Below are positions 35,328 to 43,967 of a DNA stretch of 64,000 nucleotides, piece after piece. The translations under genes and the position numbers were made by a program. The stretch is taken from the IMG/VR virus record IMGVR_UViG_3300005563_000035, positions 1-64,000 of that record; one strand, given 5' to 3'. The notes under the pieces were generated by a model. It ran no database searches. It was not told the DNA's origin and saw nothing but the letters and a program-made list of their open reading frames with translations. How positions within the stretch are numbered: the first letter of the stretch is position 1; each line of letters starts with the position of its first letter. The stretch comes from a virus.

Positions 35328-35350
35328 GCGGCCACCTCCGGGTGGCCGTT
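35328..35350 (+). terminator. Hairpin (unit 5)
   Basis: CGGCCACC-TCCG-GGTGGCCG perfect 8-bp stem followed by TTTGCATTT and the next gene's ribosome site and ATG. The T-run is short, so termination may be partial. Confidence 0.65.
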
Positions 35351-35367
35351 TGCATTTCGGAGCCAAC

Positions 35368-35799
35368 ATGGCCACTCTCACCTCCGCCACCGCGATCATC
35401 ACGCTTCAGGTCGCCGGCATCTTCGACACCCCGGTGCAACTCCAGCAGTTCATGGCCGAGGACATCTTCGACATGCCCACGGCAACCCACGCCGAGGTGG
35501 TGATGGGTGCGGACGGCGTGCAGTCGGCTGGCTTCGTGTTCACCTCCCGGCCGCAGACATTCGCACTCCAGGCCAACAGCCCATCGTGCGACCTGCTGGA
35601 CGAGTGGATCAACGCCGAGATCCAGTCGATCGACACCTTCCGGGCCGACGCGACCATCACGCTGCGCGGTCTGGGCAAGGTCTGGACGTGCAGCAACGGC
35701 ACGCTGACCAACTACAACCAGATCCCGGACGCCAAGAAGATCCTCCAGGGTCGAAAGTTCACCATCACCTGGGAACGCGTTGTTGCGTCGCCGCTGTAA
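35368..35799 (+). CDS. Tail tube protein (DUF3277-like)
   Basis: A 143-residue beta-rich protein from ATG 35,368 (CGGAGCCAAC upstream). It follows the sheath gene as tube genes do. Features: IFDTPVQLQQFMAEDIFDMP, GFVFTSRPQTFALQA and ATITLRGLGKVWTCSNGTL. Hexameric rings would form the inner DNA conduit. The stop overlaps the chaperone ATG. Confidence 0.72.
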   Translation: MATLTSATAIITLQVAGIFDTPVQLQQFMAEDIFDMPTATHAEVVMGADGVQSAGFVFTSRPQTFALQANSPSCDLLDEWINAEIQSIDTFRADATITLRGLGKVWTCSNGTLTNYNQIPDAKKILQGRKFTITWERVVASPL

Positions 35800-36194
35800 T
35801 GCGCAAGACCGCCGACATCACCATCACGGCCGAGGGCCGGGACGTCAACAAGGTATTCCGCATCACGGAAATGGCCGCGAGTCAGGCTGAGGACTGGGCG
35901 ATCCGCGCCATCATGGCCATCGCCAAGGGAGGCCTGGAGATCCCTGATGGCATTCCTCAGTCGCTGGCCGGCATCGCCATTCTCGGTTTCAAGGCGCTGG
36001 CGACCGCAGACTATGCGACCGCCAAGCCGCTGCTGGACGAGATGATGGGGTGTGTCCAGATCGTCACGAGCTCGGGGGCCGTGCGCAAGCTGATGGAAGA
36101 GGACATCGAAGAGATCGCCACGCGCATCCAACTGCGCAAGGAAGTCTTCGAGGTGCACACGGGTTTTTTCGGTCGCGTCGCCAGCCTGAACTAG
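35799..36194 (+). CDS. Tail assembly chaperone, short form
   Basis: A 131-residue protein between tube and tape-measure genes, the invariable place of tail assembly chaperones. TADITITAEGRDVNKVFRIT, AIMAIAKGGLEIPDG and helical C-terminus. Its last codons contain GGGTTTT in the right phase for -1 slippage; the zero-frame product ends FFGRVASLN. Confidence 0.8.
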   Translation: MRKTADITITAEGRDVNKVFRITEMAASQAEDWAIRAIMAIAKGGLEIPDGIPQSLAGIAILGFKALATADYATAKPLLDEMMGCVQIVTSSGAVRKLMEEDIEEIATRIQLRKEVFEVHTGFFGRVASLN

Positions 36195-36412
36195 ATCCTT
36201 TCGCCGCTGACCTCGGGTCGGCCGGCGCGCGCTACGCCCAGTGCGCCAATGTGCCGCTGACCATCTCAGCCGTCATCACGAGCCCGCTGCGCCTGGCGAC
36301 GCTGCATGAGCTCCAGACGGTCTACGGGGCAGAAGATCTGTTCAATTTCCTCGAGGTGCTCGAGGTATACCGCTACAACCAGGCGCTACAGGCCAAGTAC
36401 AACCAGGACTGA
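35799..36412 (+). CDS. Tail assembly chaperone, -1 frameshift fusion
   Basis: If ribosomes slip back one base at GGGTTTT (36,161-36,167, phased G GGT TTT), translation continues in the -1 frame as FRSRRQPELDPFAADLG and ends at 36,412 in YNQALQAKYNQD, giving a ~204-residue fusion. The downstream frame has no good start of its own and is helical and protein-like (HELQTVYGAEDLFNFLEVLEVY). This reproduces the lambda G/GT arrangement, where both forms chaperone the tape measure. Confidence 0.78.
36161..36167 (+). promoter_or_regulatory. -1 ribosomal slippery heptamer
   Basis: G GGT TTT fits X XXY YYZ exactly in the zero frame of the chaperone gene. Both tRNAs can re-pair after a one-base backward slip. 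It is followed by TTCGGTCGCG; no strong pseudoknot was worked out. Confidence 0.75.
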
Positions 36413-36415
36413 CCT

Positions 36416-38089
36416 ATGGCCGGAACCCTTCTCGAAGCACTCTACTTCTCACTCGGCCTCGATGTCTCAGGCATCACCGAAGGCCAGAAGAAGGCCAAGG
36501 AGTCGCTGAAGAAGACCGGCGAGGAGGCGACCAAGCAGCAGAAGGAGCTCGACGCTGCCGCCAAGCGAACGACCGAGGCCTACAGCAAAGTTCGCGACAG
36601 CATCCTGTCGATGACCGCGGCGGTTGTCGGGGCGGTCGCCGGCAAGGAGTTCCTGGCCTACATCACGGCGTCGGACATTGCTGCCGGCCGGCTGGCCAAG
36701 AACCTGAACACGACGACCGGTGAACTCACTGCCTGGGAAGGCGTTGCTCGGCGTCTGGGTGGTAACGGCGGAGACGCTGACGGCCTGTTCCGTGGTCTGA
36801 ACAAGATCATGCAGGACATCAAGCTGACGGGCGGCTCTCCGGCGCTGTTCCCGCTGGCGCGTGCCGGCTTCGACGTGGCTAAGTTCAGCGACCCGCTGAC
36901 GACGTACACGCAAAAGATCCTGATGCTCCGCGATGCCCTGCGCAAGCTCGGCCCGCAGGACGCGCAGAGCTTCGGGCAGGCCGCCGGCCTGAGCGAAGAG
37001 AGCCTGAACATCCTGATCCAATCTGATCGGGCGCTGGAGGACATGATCTCGTCCCAGCGCAAGATGAACGTGGAGTCCGAGGCCGATCGCAAGTTGGCGC
37101 TCGAGCGCAACGAAGCCTGGACGAACTTCACCGAGACGCTGACCGGCTTCGGCCGCAAGGTCGTCAACGAGATCACGCCGGCACTGACCGGGCTACTCAA
37201 GGCGGCGCAGTCGCTGCTTGGCTACTTCGCCAGCGACGGCAAGACGGCGACAGTGGTCGTAACCGGGCTCGCCTCGGCCATGGCGCTCCTGACGGGCTAC
37301 AAGCTGTCGCTGTGGGCGGCGTCCACGACAGGCGCTTTCAGTGCGGTAGCTGGTTCGGCCTCCCTCCTGCTGGGGCGGCTGGGCATGATCGGGGCATCGC
37401 TGGCGGCGCTGTATGAGGTTTATCACCTTGCTGACGCTGGCAAGCAGCTGTATGACATCAAGCATCGGCAGGGTGTCACGCTGACCCCGGAAGCCCAGGC
37501 GCGCCTGGGTGAGGTGGCTGGCATGGACCCGTTCCATTCCAAGGGTGGCGCCGGATCCGACCCGCTGGGCATCCGCAACAACAACCCGGGCAACCTGAAC
37601 TTCGTTGGTCAGGCTGGCGCATCGCGCTCCGGCCGGTTCGCGGCCTTCGGTTCGATGGCAGAGGGCATCGCAGCGCTTGACGACCAACTACGCCTCTACG
37701 CCAGCCGCGGCAACGACACCGTGCGTGGCATCGTCAGCACCTACGCGCCGTCGAGCGAGAACGACACCGGCGCCTACATCAACGCCGTGTCCAAGGCGCT
37801 GGGCGTGAACGCTGACGCCCACCTGAACCTCAACGACGCGAACACGCTGCGCACGCTCATCTCGGCGATTACCACGCAAGAGGTCGGGGCAGGGCGCATC
37901 AACGTCGACCAGATCAACGCCGGCATGGCGCTGTCCATGGGGCGCTCGGCGGGCGGCGGCACGACCGTGACCACGGGTGACATCCACATCCACAGCAAGG
38001 CGACCGATTCGCAGGGCGTGGCGCGTGACACCGTCAGTGAACTCAGGCGCTTCGCGCGTGTCAGTCAAGCAGAGGTTGGGGTGAACTGA
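36416..38089 (+). CDS. Tape measure protein with C-terminal murein-hydrolase-like domain
   Basis: A 557-residue protein. N-terminal charged coiled coil (ITEGQKKAKESLKKTGEEAT), a middle helical part with hydrophobic segments (VVVTGLASAMALLTGY, LLLGRLGMIGASLAALYEV), then a lysozyme-like or transglycosylase domain from ~375 (GIRNNNPGNLNFVGQ, FAAFGSMAEGIAALDDQLRLY). Length sets a short tail. The hydrolase would open peptidoglycan during DNA entry. It follows the chaperone frame immediately. Confidence 0.88.
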   Translation: MAGTLLEALYFSLGLDVSGITEGQKKAKESLKKTGEEATKQQKELDAAAKRTTEAYSKVRDSILSMTAAVVGAVAGKEFLAYITASDIAAGRLAKNLNTTTGELTAWEGVARRLGGNGGDADGLFRGLNKIMQDIKLTGGSPALFPLARAGFDVAKFSDPLTTYTQKILMLRDALRKLGPQDAQSFGQAAGLSEESLNILIQSDRALEDMISSQRKMNVESEADRKLALERNEAWTNFTETLTGFGRKVVNEITPALTGLLKAAQSLLGYFASDGKTATVVVTGLASAMALLTGYKLSLWAASTTGAFSAVAGSASLLLGRLGMIGASLAALYEVYHLADAGKQLYDIKHRQGVTLTPEAQARLGEVAGMDPFHSKGGAGSDPLGIRNNNPGNLNFVGQAGASRSGRFAAFGSMAEGIAALDDQLRLYASRGNDTVRGIVSTYAPSSENDTGAYINAVSKALGVNADAHLNLNDANTLRTLISAITTQEVGAGRINVDQINAGMALSMGRSAGGGTTVTTGDIHIHSKATDSQGVARDTVSELRRFARVSQAEVGVN

Positions 38090-38751
38090 TGACTGCAGGC
38101 GTCCCCGCGCTCCTGGATGCGACGGCTGATCCGACGCCGGAGCCGATGCTCACGGCGGACTCGCCGGCCATTCAGCCGACGTCGCGCGTGCCGGCGTGGG
38201 GCATCTACCTGAACGGCGCGCTCGCCATCGAGGCAGACTCGATCCTGAAGCTCGAGCACAAGGCCACCGCCAGGGTGTCGAATGCCCCGCAGGAAGAGGG
38301 CTCGTTCCAGTCCTACAACAAGGTTCAGGCGCCTTATGCCACGCGCGTGCAGATGACGAAGGGCGGCAACGAATCCGAGCGGGCGGCCTTCCTGGACGCG
38401 CTTGAGGCGGCCAAGCTGTCGCTGAACCTGTACGACATCGTCATGCCGGAGAAGTCGTACCTCAACGCCAACATCGTCGGCTACTCGTACCAGCGCAGCG
38501 CGCGCAGCGGCGTGACACTGCTGACGTGCGAGGTCATGCTCGAAGAGATCCGCCAAGCCTCGGCCCCCGTGTTCACCCAGACGGCCAGCGGCCAGACGGT
38601 GCAGTCCCCGGTCGTTGCGGCAAAGCAGCCGGCCGGAGCCGATCCGGTGAACGCGGGCACCAAGCAGCCCGTGAAGCCCACCGCTGCGCAGTCCGCGCCC
38701 GTGAAGAAGGCACTCGCTCCGGCGCAGGCTGCCAACGCGCCGAGCTTCTGA
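38089..38751 (+). CDS. Dit-like baseplate protein (220 aa)
   Basis: ATG overlaps the tape-measure stop. The core AWGIYLNGALAIEADSILKLEH, SYNKVQAPYATRVQMTKGG and LNANIVGYSYQRSARSGVTLL fits the distal-tail-like baseplate family that caps the tube. The C-terminal ~60 residues are an alanine/proline/lysine linker (VAAKQPAGADPVNAG). Confidence 0.65.
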   Translation: MTAGVPALLDATADPTPEPMLTADSPAIQPTSRVPAWGIYLNGALAIEADSILKLEHKATARVSNAPQEEGSFQSYNKVQAPYATRVQMTKGGNESERAAFLDALEAAKLSLNLYDIVMPEKSYLNANIVGYSYQRSARSGVTLLTCEVMLEEIRQASAPVFTQTASGQTVQSPVVAAKQPAGADPVNAGTKQPVKPTAAQSAPVKKALAPAQAANAPSF

Positions 38752-38752
38752 C

Positions 38753-39061
38753 ATGCAGATCGTCCCAATCATCGATGCCTACTCGCAGACGCTGAACATC
38801 ACGCTCGGCGGACAGGCATGCCAGATCGATCTGAAGACCCGCACGACCGGGCTGTACTGCGACCTGTATGTCAACGACACACTGATCGTCGGCGGTGTCG
38901 TCTGCCGCAATCTCGCGCGGCTCGTGATCAACCAGTACCTCGGGTTCACCGGCGACATGATGTTCTCGGACACGCAAGGTGTTGATGATCCGTCCAGCCC
39001 GGGCCTGGGATCGCGGTTCCTGCTGTTCTACCTCGAGGCTTCCGACCTCGCTGCGGCGTGA
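38753..39061 (+). CDS. Baseplate plug protein (Pam3 gp18-like)
   Basis: A 102-residue OB-fold-like beta protein: QTLNITLGGQACQIDLKTR, GLYCDLYVNDTLIVGGVVCR and RFLLFYLEAS. This matches the small baseplate plug family of simple contractile tails. It would seal the baseplate centre. Confidence 0.7.
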   Translation: MQIVPIIDAYSQTLNITLGGQACQIDLKTRTTGLYCDLYVNDTLIVGGVVCRNLARLVINQYLGFTGDMMFSDTQGVDDPSSPGLGSRFLLFYLEASDLAAA

Positions 39062-39927
39062 CCTTTCTCAAGCGTCGAATTGACCTGAGCTTCGCGCTCG
39101 GGCTTGGGGGCACGTTCGGTGAGTCCGGGACGAACACCGTCACGGTGTCCGGCCTGCGCGTGCATGCCCACATCGAGCAGGTCAATGGCCCCGGCATGGG
39201 ACAGGCGGAGGTTCGGGTCTACGGCCTGACGCCATCCCTTCTGAATCAACTGTCCTCGCTGAACCAAGCGACTCAGGTCACCCGAAAGAACGTGCTGACC
39301 GTCTCGGCGGGCGACGACGTCAATGGCATGGCCGTCGTGTTCCAAGGGCAGATCAGCGTCGGCCAGATCATGCTCAACGCGGCACCGGACACGCACTTGT
39401 TGGTGCTGGCGAACTCCGGCGGCCTGGAGGCCGTGCAGCGCGTGGCGCCGACCAGCTACCCCGGTAGCGCCGATGCCGCGGTCATCATGCAGAACCTGGC
39501 GTACCTTGCCGATCTGGACTTCGAGAACAACGGCGTCTCGGTGCAACTGGCGACGCCGTACTTCACCGGTTCCCCGTGGGAGCAGATGAAGCGCTGCGCC
39601 GAGCACGGCAATTTCAACTACACGATCGCCCCGAACGGCAACCGCAAGGTGCTGGCGATCTTCCCGAAGGATGGCGCCCGCGGCGGGGCCATCCCTCTTG
39701 TGTCGCCTGCGACCGGGATGGTTGGATACCCCAGCTATTCGACCAGCGTCTATGGCCTCGAACTGACCACGCTGTTCAACCCGCTCCTGCGGATCGGCGG
39801 CCAGGTCAAGGTGCAGAGCAGCCTCGAGGTCGCCAACGGTACGTGGCGGATCTTCAACCTCCAGCATGAGTTGGAGAGCGAAGACCCGGGTGGTCAGTGG
39901 TTCACGCGGTTCAGCGGAGCGATCTGA
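39058..39927 (+). CDS. Baseplate hub protein
   Basis: A 289-residue protein from GTG in a GTGA overlap. VSGLRVHAHIEQVNGPGMGQAEVRVYG followed by hub-like beta domains (FQGQISVGQIMLNAAPD) and the C-terminal GTWRIFNLQHELESEDPGG are typical of Mu-gp44/P2-gpD-type hubs in minimal contractile tails. It connects tube and spike. Confidence 0.75.
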   Translation: MTFLKRRIDLSFALGLGGTFGESGTNTVTVSGLRVHAHIEQVNGPGMGQAEVRVYGLTPSLLNQLSSLNQATQVTRKNVLTVSAGDDVNGMAVVFQGQISVGQIMLNAAPDTHLLVLANSGGLEAVQRVAPTSYPGSADAAVIMQNLAYLADLDFENNGVSVQLATPYFTGSPWEQMKRCAEHGNFNYTIAPNGNRKVLAIFPKDGARGGAIPLVSPATGMVGYPSYSTSVYGLELTTLFNPLLRIGGQVKVQSSLEVANGTWRIFNLQHELESEDPGGQWFTRFSGAI

Positions 39928-40673
39928 TGGGCGGCTTCACTGGCTTCCAGGGCGTCAATGCGGCTGCCTCCGAGTTCAACGCGCTCTCCTTCCTGGTCAA
40001 GGCCATGATGAACCAGATGGCCACGGCCACGCTGGTTCAGGTCAAGGCAGTGACCAACTCGGGTGGCGTTGAGCCGGTTGGCTACGTCGACATCCTGCCG
40101 CTGGTCAACCTGGTGGACGGGCAGGGCGTCGCGGTTCCGCATGGGACGATCTACAAGTGCCCGTACCTGCGCCTGCAGGGCGGTACCAACGCGATCATCA
40201 TTGACCCCCAAGTGGATGACATCGGCGTGGCGGTCTTCGCCGACCGCGACATCTCAAGCGTATCGGCCAACAAGGGGCCGGCGAACCCGGGAAGCGCGCG
40301 GCGCTTCGACTGGGCTGATGGGCTGTACCTCGGCGGCTTCCTGAACGGAACGCCCGAGCAGTTCGTCCAGTTCTCCTCGCTCGGTATCACCATTGAGTCG
40401 CCGACGCTGGTCAAGCTCATCGCTCCCGACGTGCAGATCAACTGCGCGACGCTGGAGATTGCCGCTAGCACCTCGGCGCAGATCACGACGCCCACCTTCA
40501 CGGTGAACGGCAACCAGGTCAACAACGGGAACGTCACGTCGACCGGCACCGTGCTGGCGCCGACGCTCAACGGTACGACCCAGGTGATTGCCGCCGGCAA
40601 GGACATCGGCCCGCTGCACGAGCATGACCACGGCACGATGACGGCTACCGGTCATACGGGAACGGTGATCTGA
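39927..40673 (+). CDS. Baseplate central spike protein (gp138/gpV-like)
   Basis: A 248-residue protein. An N-terminal OB-like domain (TATLVQVKAVTNSG, LPLVNLVDGQGVAVP, DDIGVAVFADRDISSV) is followed by a beta-helical needle rich in threonine and asparagine (ITTPTFTVNGNQVNNGNVTSTG). The end HEHDHGTMTATGHTG carries an HxH of the kind that binds iron in the tips of P2 gpV and phi92 gp138. It pierces the outer membrane. Confidence 0.85.
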   Translation: MGGFTGFQGVNAAASEFNALSFLVKAMMNQMATATLVQVKAVTNSGGVEPVGYVDILPLVNLVDGQGVAVPHGTIYKCPYLRLQGGTNAIIIDPQVDDIGVAVFADRDISSVSANKGPANPGSARRFDWADGLYLGGFLNGTPEQFVQFSSLGITIESPTLVKLIAPDVQINCATLEIAASTSAQITTPTFTVNGNQVNNGNVTSTGTVLAPTLNGTTQVIAAGKDIGPLHEHDHGTMTATGHTGTVI

Positions 40674-41026
40674 TGGCTTCTACTCTGTACCTTGATCGAC
40701 AGGTCTGGGACTTGGTCTTGGATGGCAACGGGAACATCGCCATGGCGACGGAGCCCTATTCAAGGGCGCAGGACGTTGCGTCGGAATGCAGGACGTGGCA
40801 AGGCGAAGTGTTCTACGACGTGACCCGTGGTCTGCCTTACGCGTCGCAGATCCTGGGCAAGTCAACGCCAATCGAGTACACGAAGGCGCAGCTGGTAGCT
40901 GCGGCGCTTCTGGTGCCGGGCGTTGTCTCAGCCCGGGCCTACCTGAAGTCGTCGCCAGACCGCAAGCTCGGCGGACAGATCCAGATCACTGACAGCAGCG
41001 GCACCGTCACCGCCGCGACCTTCTAG
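40673..41026 (+). CDS. Baseplate wedge protein (gp25/W-like)
   Basis: A 117-residue protein with DRQVWDLVLDGNGNIAMA, EVFYDVTRGLPYASQILGKS and AAALLVPGVVSARAYL; this is the small lysozyme-like wedge subunit of contractile tails that clamps sheath to baseplate. ATG overlaps the spike stop. Confidence 0.78.
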   Translation: MASTLYLDRQVWDLVLDGNGNIAMATEPYSRAQDVASECRTWQGEVFYDVTRGLPYASQILGKSTPIEYTKAQLVAAALLVPGVVSARAYLKSSPDRKLGGQIQITDSSGTVTAATF

Positions 41027-41045
41027 ACCCCATCACGCCAGCAGC

Positions 41046-41068
41046 AGGCCGCCTCCGGGCGGCCTTTT
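41046..41068 (+). terminator. Hairpin terminator (unit 6)
   Basis: AGGCCGCC-TCCG-GGCGGCCT stem followed by TTT, GCATT and the next ribosome site. Same arrangement as units 1 and 5. Confidence 0.75.
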
Positions 41069-41084
41069 GCATTCCAGGGCCGCC

Positions 41085-42494
41085 ATGACGACCAATGTCC
41101 CATCCATCACGATTGGCTCGAACGGCATCGTGATCCCGGCTGAGTCCGCGATCCTGGCGGGCATCCAAGCCGACCAGAACGCGGCGTTCGGCGGAAACCT
41201 GAACCCGTCGCTGGTCACCCCTCAAGGCCAACTTGCCCAATCGCAGACCGCCATCATCGGGGCGTGCAACGATGCCTTCCTGGAGATTGCGAACGGCTTC
41301 GATCCAGCACTGAACTCCGGGCGCTTCCAGGACGCGGTGAACCGCATCTACTTCCTGGAGCGGATCCCGGCCGCTTCAACGGTCGTGACCTGCGTCTGCT
41401 CAGGTCTGGACGGCACGGTCATTCCCGTCAACGCGCAGGCCACCGACTCGGCAGGCAACCGCTACCTTGCCACTGAGTCGGGAACGATCTCGGGCGGTTC
41501 GGTCACGCTCACTTTTGCCTGCTCTGTGCCTGGCCCGACCGTGTGCTTGGCTGGCAGTCTGAATTCGATCTACCAGGCCATCACTGGCTGGGACTCGATC
41601 ACCAATCCGTCCGACGGGGTGATCGGCAACGATGCCGAGTCGACCGCAGAATTCGAATACCGTCGGCAGCAGTCCGTCGCGCTCAACGCAACCGGTCAGA
41701 CCGGCGCCATCCTCGGAGCTGTGCTCGCGGTTCCGGGTGTCCTGGATGGCTACGCGCTAGAGAACCCGCTGGGCACGCTCAGCGGTGCGTCGTTCACCGG
41801 TGTCATCGCCGGAACCGTCCTGACTGCCAGCAGCGTGACTGGAACGATCGCGGCCGGCCAGATGCTCAACGGAACCAGCATCGTCAGCGGCACGGCCATC
41901 ACCGAGCAACTGAGCGGCACCACAGGCGGCGCGGGCACATACAACCTGAACATTAGCCAGAGCGTCTCCAGCGAGGCGATGACAGCGGCGAGCGGTGGCG
42001 TCCGCCTGGCCGCCAACTCCATCTACGTGGCGGCCTACGGCGGCGCGGCGAGCGACATCGGCGCGGCGATCCTGAAGAAGAAGAATCCTGGCTGCAACTA
42101 CAACGGCAGCACGAGCGTTGTCGTCCAGGACACCAATCCCGCCTACGGCACGAACCCGCCCAGCTACACGGTCACGTTCCAGACCCCCTCTGCGACGCCG
42201 ATCAAGTTCGCGGTCGCCATGCAGGCCAGCAACAGTGCACCGGCCAACGCCATCGCCCTCATCAAGGCGGCGATCCAGGCGGCATTTACCGGCGCTGATG
42301 GTGGCCTGAAGGCGCGCATCGCGCAGCCGATCTTCGCGAGCCGGTTCTACGCTGGAATCGCCGCGCTCGGCCCCTGGGCGCTCATCTACTCGATCCAACT
42401 CGGCATCGATGCGGCCAATCAGAACTCGATCCTGATGCGCATGGACAAGATTCCGACCCTGGCGCTGTCGGACATCACCGTCACCTTCTCCTGA
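41085..42494 (+). CDS. Baseplate J-like protein with inserted beta module
   Basis: A 469-residue protein. Baseplate-J landmarks: VTPQGQLAQSQTAIIGACNDAFLEIANGFDP-like region (first ~90 residues), GVIGNDAESTAEFEYRRQQS, NSIYVAAYGGAASDIGAAILKKK, and an ILMRMDKIPTL end. Residues ~237-300 are an insert (FTGVIAGTVLTASSV ... GTYNLNISQSV) that matches the modules in the GH5-like protein at 14-16 kb. It forms the wedge ring of the baseplate. Upstream hairpin unit 6 ends at 41,068. Confidence 0.85.
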   Translation: MTTNVPSITIGSNGIVIPAESAILAGIQADQNAAFGGNLNPSLVTPQGQLAQSQTAIIGACNDAFLEIANGFDPALNSGRFQDAVNRIYFLERIPAASTVVTCVCSGLDGTVIPVNAQATDSAGNRYLATESGTISGGSVTLTFACSVPGPTVCLAGSLNSIYQAITGWDSITNPSDGVIGNDAESTAEFEYRRQQSVALNATGQTGAILGAVLAVPGVLDGYALENPLGTLSGASFTGVIAGTVLTASSVTGTIAAGQMLNGTSIVSGTAITEQLSGTTGGAGTYNLNISQSVSSEAMTAASGGVRLAANSIYVAAYGGAASDIGAAILKKKNPGCNYNGSTSVVVQDTNPAYGTNPPSYTVTFQTPSATPIKFAVAMQASNSAPANAIALIKAAIQAAFTGADGGLKARIAQPIFASRFYAGIAALGPWALIYSIQLGIDAANQNSILMRMDKIPTLALSDITVTFS

Positions 42495-42495
42495 C

Positions 42496-43149
42496 ATGAC
42501 CGCCGGCTTCCTTGACCCGACCGTTGATTCGACGGTCGAGTTGCCCGTGGATGCGGAGATCTACCCGCGCATCGCGCCGGCATGGCCGCAGACGATCCTC
42601 AGCCAGTACGCCAACAGCCCGCGCATCCTGACGCTGATCGAGTCGTTCTCCGATGCGGTCAATGCGAATGGACTCAGTGACCTGTTCCTGTCTTCCATCC
42701 TAGACATCGACACTGCGTCGGGCTATGGCCTGGACATTTGGGGCCGAATCGTCGGCGTGCGCCGCGAGCTCTATGTCCCGGGCGGTGCATCGGGGAAGCT
42801 GTTCGGGTGGGGCGACGCCGGCCCGAACAAGTACTACGGATGGCGCCAGGCCCCGTGGAACACGCTCAACCGCCTGACGCCGAATTACTCGCTGCAAGAC
42901 GGCGACTACCGGCGTCTGATCCTCGTCAAGGCGTTCTCCAACATCTCCGACCGCTCGATCACGAGCATGAACGCTGCGCTGATGCAGATGTTCTCTGGCC
43001 AAGGAACGGTTCACGTCTCCGACCTCGGAAACATGACCGCGGCCTATGTCTTCGACTTCCACCCCACCGTGCTTGATCTGGCGATCCTGCAGCAATCGGG
43101 CGCGTTCGCGAGCCCGTCGGGTGTGGCCATGTCCATCGTCACTCCCTGA
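42496..43149 (+). CDS. DUF2612 baseplate protein (gpI-like)
   Basis: A 217-residue protein. YANSPRILTLIESFSDAVN, YGLDIWGRIVGVRREL, GDYRRLILVKAFSNISD and IPSLD-like positions fit DUF2612, the tail-fibre-attaching wedge protein next to baseplate J. It sits two bases after J. Confidence 0.8.
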   Translation: MTAGFLDPTVDSTVELPVDAEIYPRIAPAWPQTILSQYANSPRILTLIESFSDAVNANGLSDLFLSSILDIDTASGYGLDIWGRIVGVRRELYVPGGASGKLFGWGDAGPNKYYGWRQAPWNTLNRLTPNYSLQDGDYRRLILVKAFSNISDRSITSMNAALMQMFSGQGTVHVSDLGNMTAAYVFDFHPTVLDLAILQQSGAFASPSGVAMSIVTP

Positions 43150-43156
43150 CCGCACC

Positions 43157-43966
43157 ATGAACAGTTCACAAGTCCCGGCGAAGTTCAAGATCGTCTGGGC
43201 CAGCGGAGCCTCGTCCAGCTACCTGCAGGCGGTGCCAGATACCTATGGCGGCACGCCGAACGGCACGCCCAGCATGACCACCGGTTGGGGGCCGGAGACG
43301 TTCCAGGATCCGTCGGTCGGTGGCGCTGCGCCGCTGGGTGAGTACGAGAACGGCATCTGGAACCAAGCGACGGCCAACCTTCAGTGGATCCAGGCTGGCG
43401 GCATCTTCAAGTACGACGCCGCGTTGTCCACGGCGATCGGTGGCTATCCGAAGGACGCGATCCTCAAGGCGGCGTCCTATCCGGCGTTCTGGATTTCGAC
43501 GGCAGAGAACAACACGGTCAACCCTGACACTGGAACGCTGACCGCGCCGGCCTCGGGCTGGGCCGTGATGCAGCCGGGCACGTACCCGTGGAGCCAGATC
43601 ACCGGTGCACCAACGTTCACGCTGGAATCGGAGTTCACGGGATCGAACCACAGCCTGACGACTAACGGCTACCAGAAGTTCCCTGGCGGCCTGATGGAGC
43701 AGTGGTGCGAGACGCCGTTGTCTTCGGTGGCGAATCAGGTCACGACGATCACCTATCCGACGCCATTTCCTGCGTCACCCGGCGTTGTGTTCGCACCCAC
43801 GTTGACCGTCATCGACGCCACGCTGAGCGCAGGAACCTCGAGCAATCAGATCCTCGCCTGTATCCAGTCATATGGATTGACCGGCTGCAACGTGGTGCTG
43901 GGTCAGAACGGTGGCGGGGCGCGAAACATCACCCTGAAGCTCAGGGTGGGTGGCCGCTGGGTCTGA
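43157..43966 (+). CDS. Tail fibre protein, gp53-like (269 aa)
   Basis: N-terminal part (FKIVWASGASSSYLQAVP, GEYENGIWNQATANLQWIQAGG) is the conserved baseplate-adjacent fibre start seen after DUF2612 genes. The C-terminus (HSLTTNGYQKFPGGLMEQWCETP, GGGARNITLKLRVGGRWV) is the short gp53-like fibre tip domain. Probably one of the receptor-contacting fibres. Confidence 0.65.
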   Translation: MNSSQVPAKFKIVWASGASSSYLQAVPDTYGGTPNGTPSMTTGWGPETFQDPSVGGAAPLGEYENGIWNQATANLQWIQAGGIFKYDAALSTAIGGYPKDAILKAASYPAFWISTAENNTVNPDTGTLTAPASGWAVMQPGTYPWSQITGAPTFTLESEFTGSNHSLTTNGYQKFPGGLMEQWCETPLSSVANQVTTITYPTPFPASPGVVFAPTLTVIDATLSAGTSSNQILACIQSYGLTGCNVVLGQNGGGARNITLKLRVGGRWV

Positions 43967-43967
43967 C

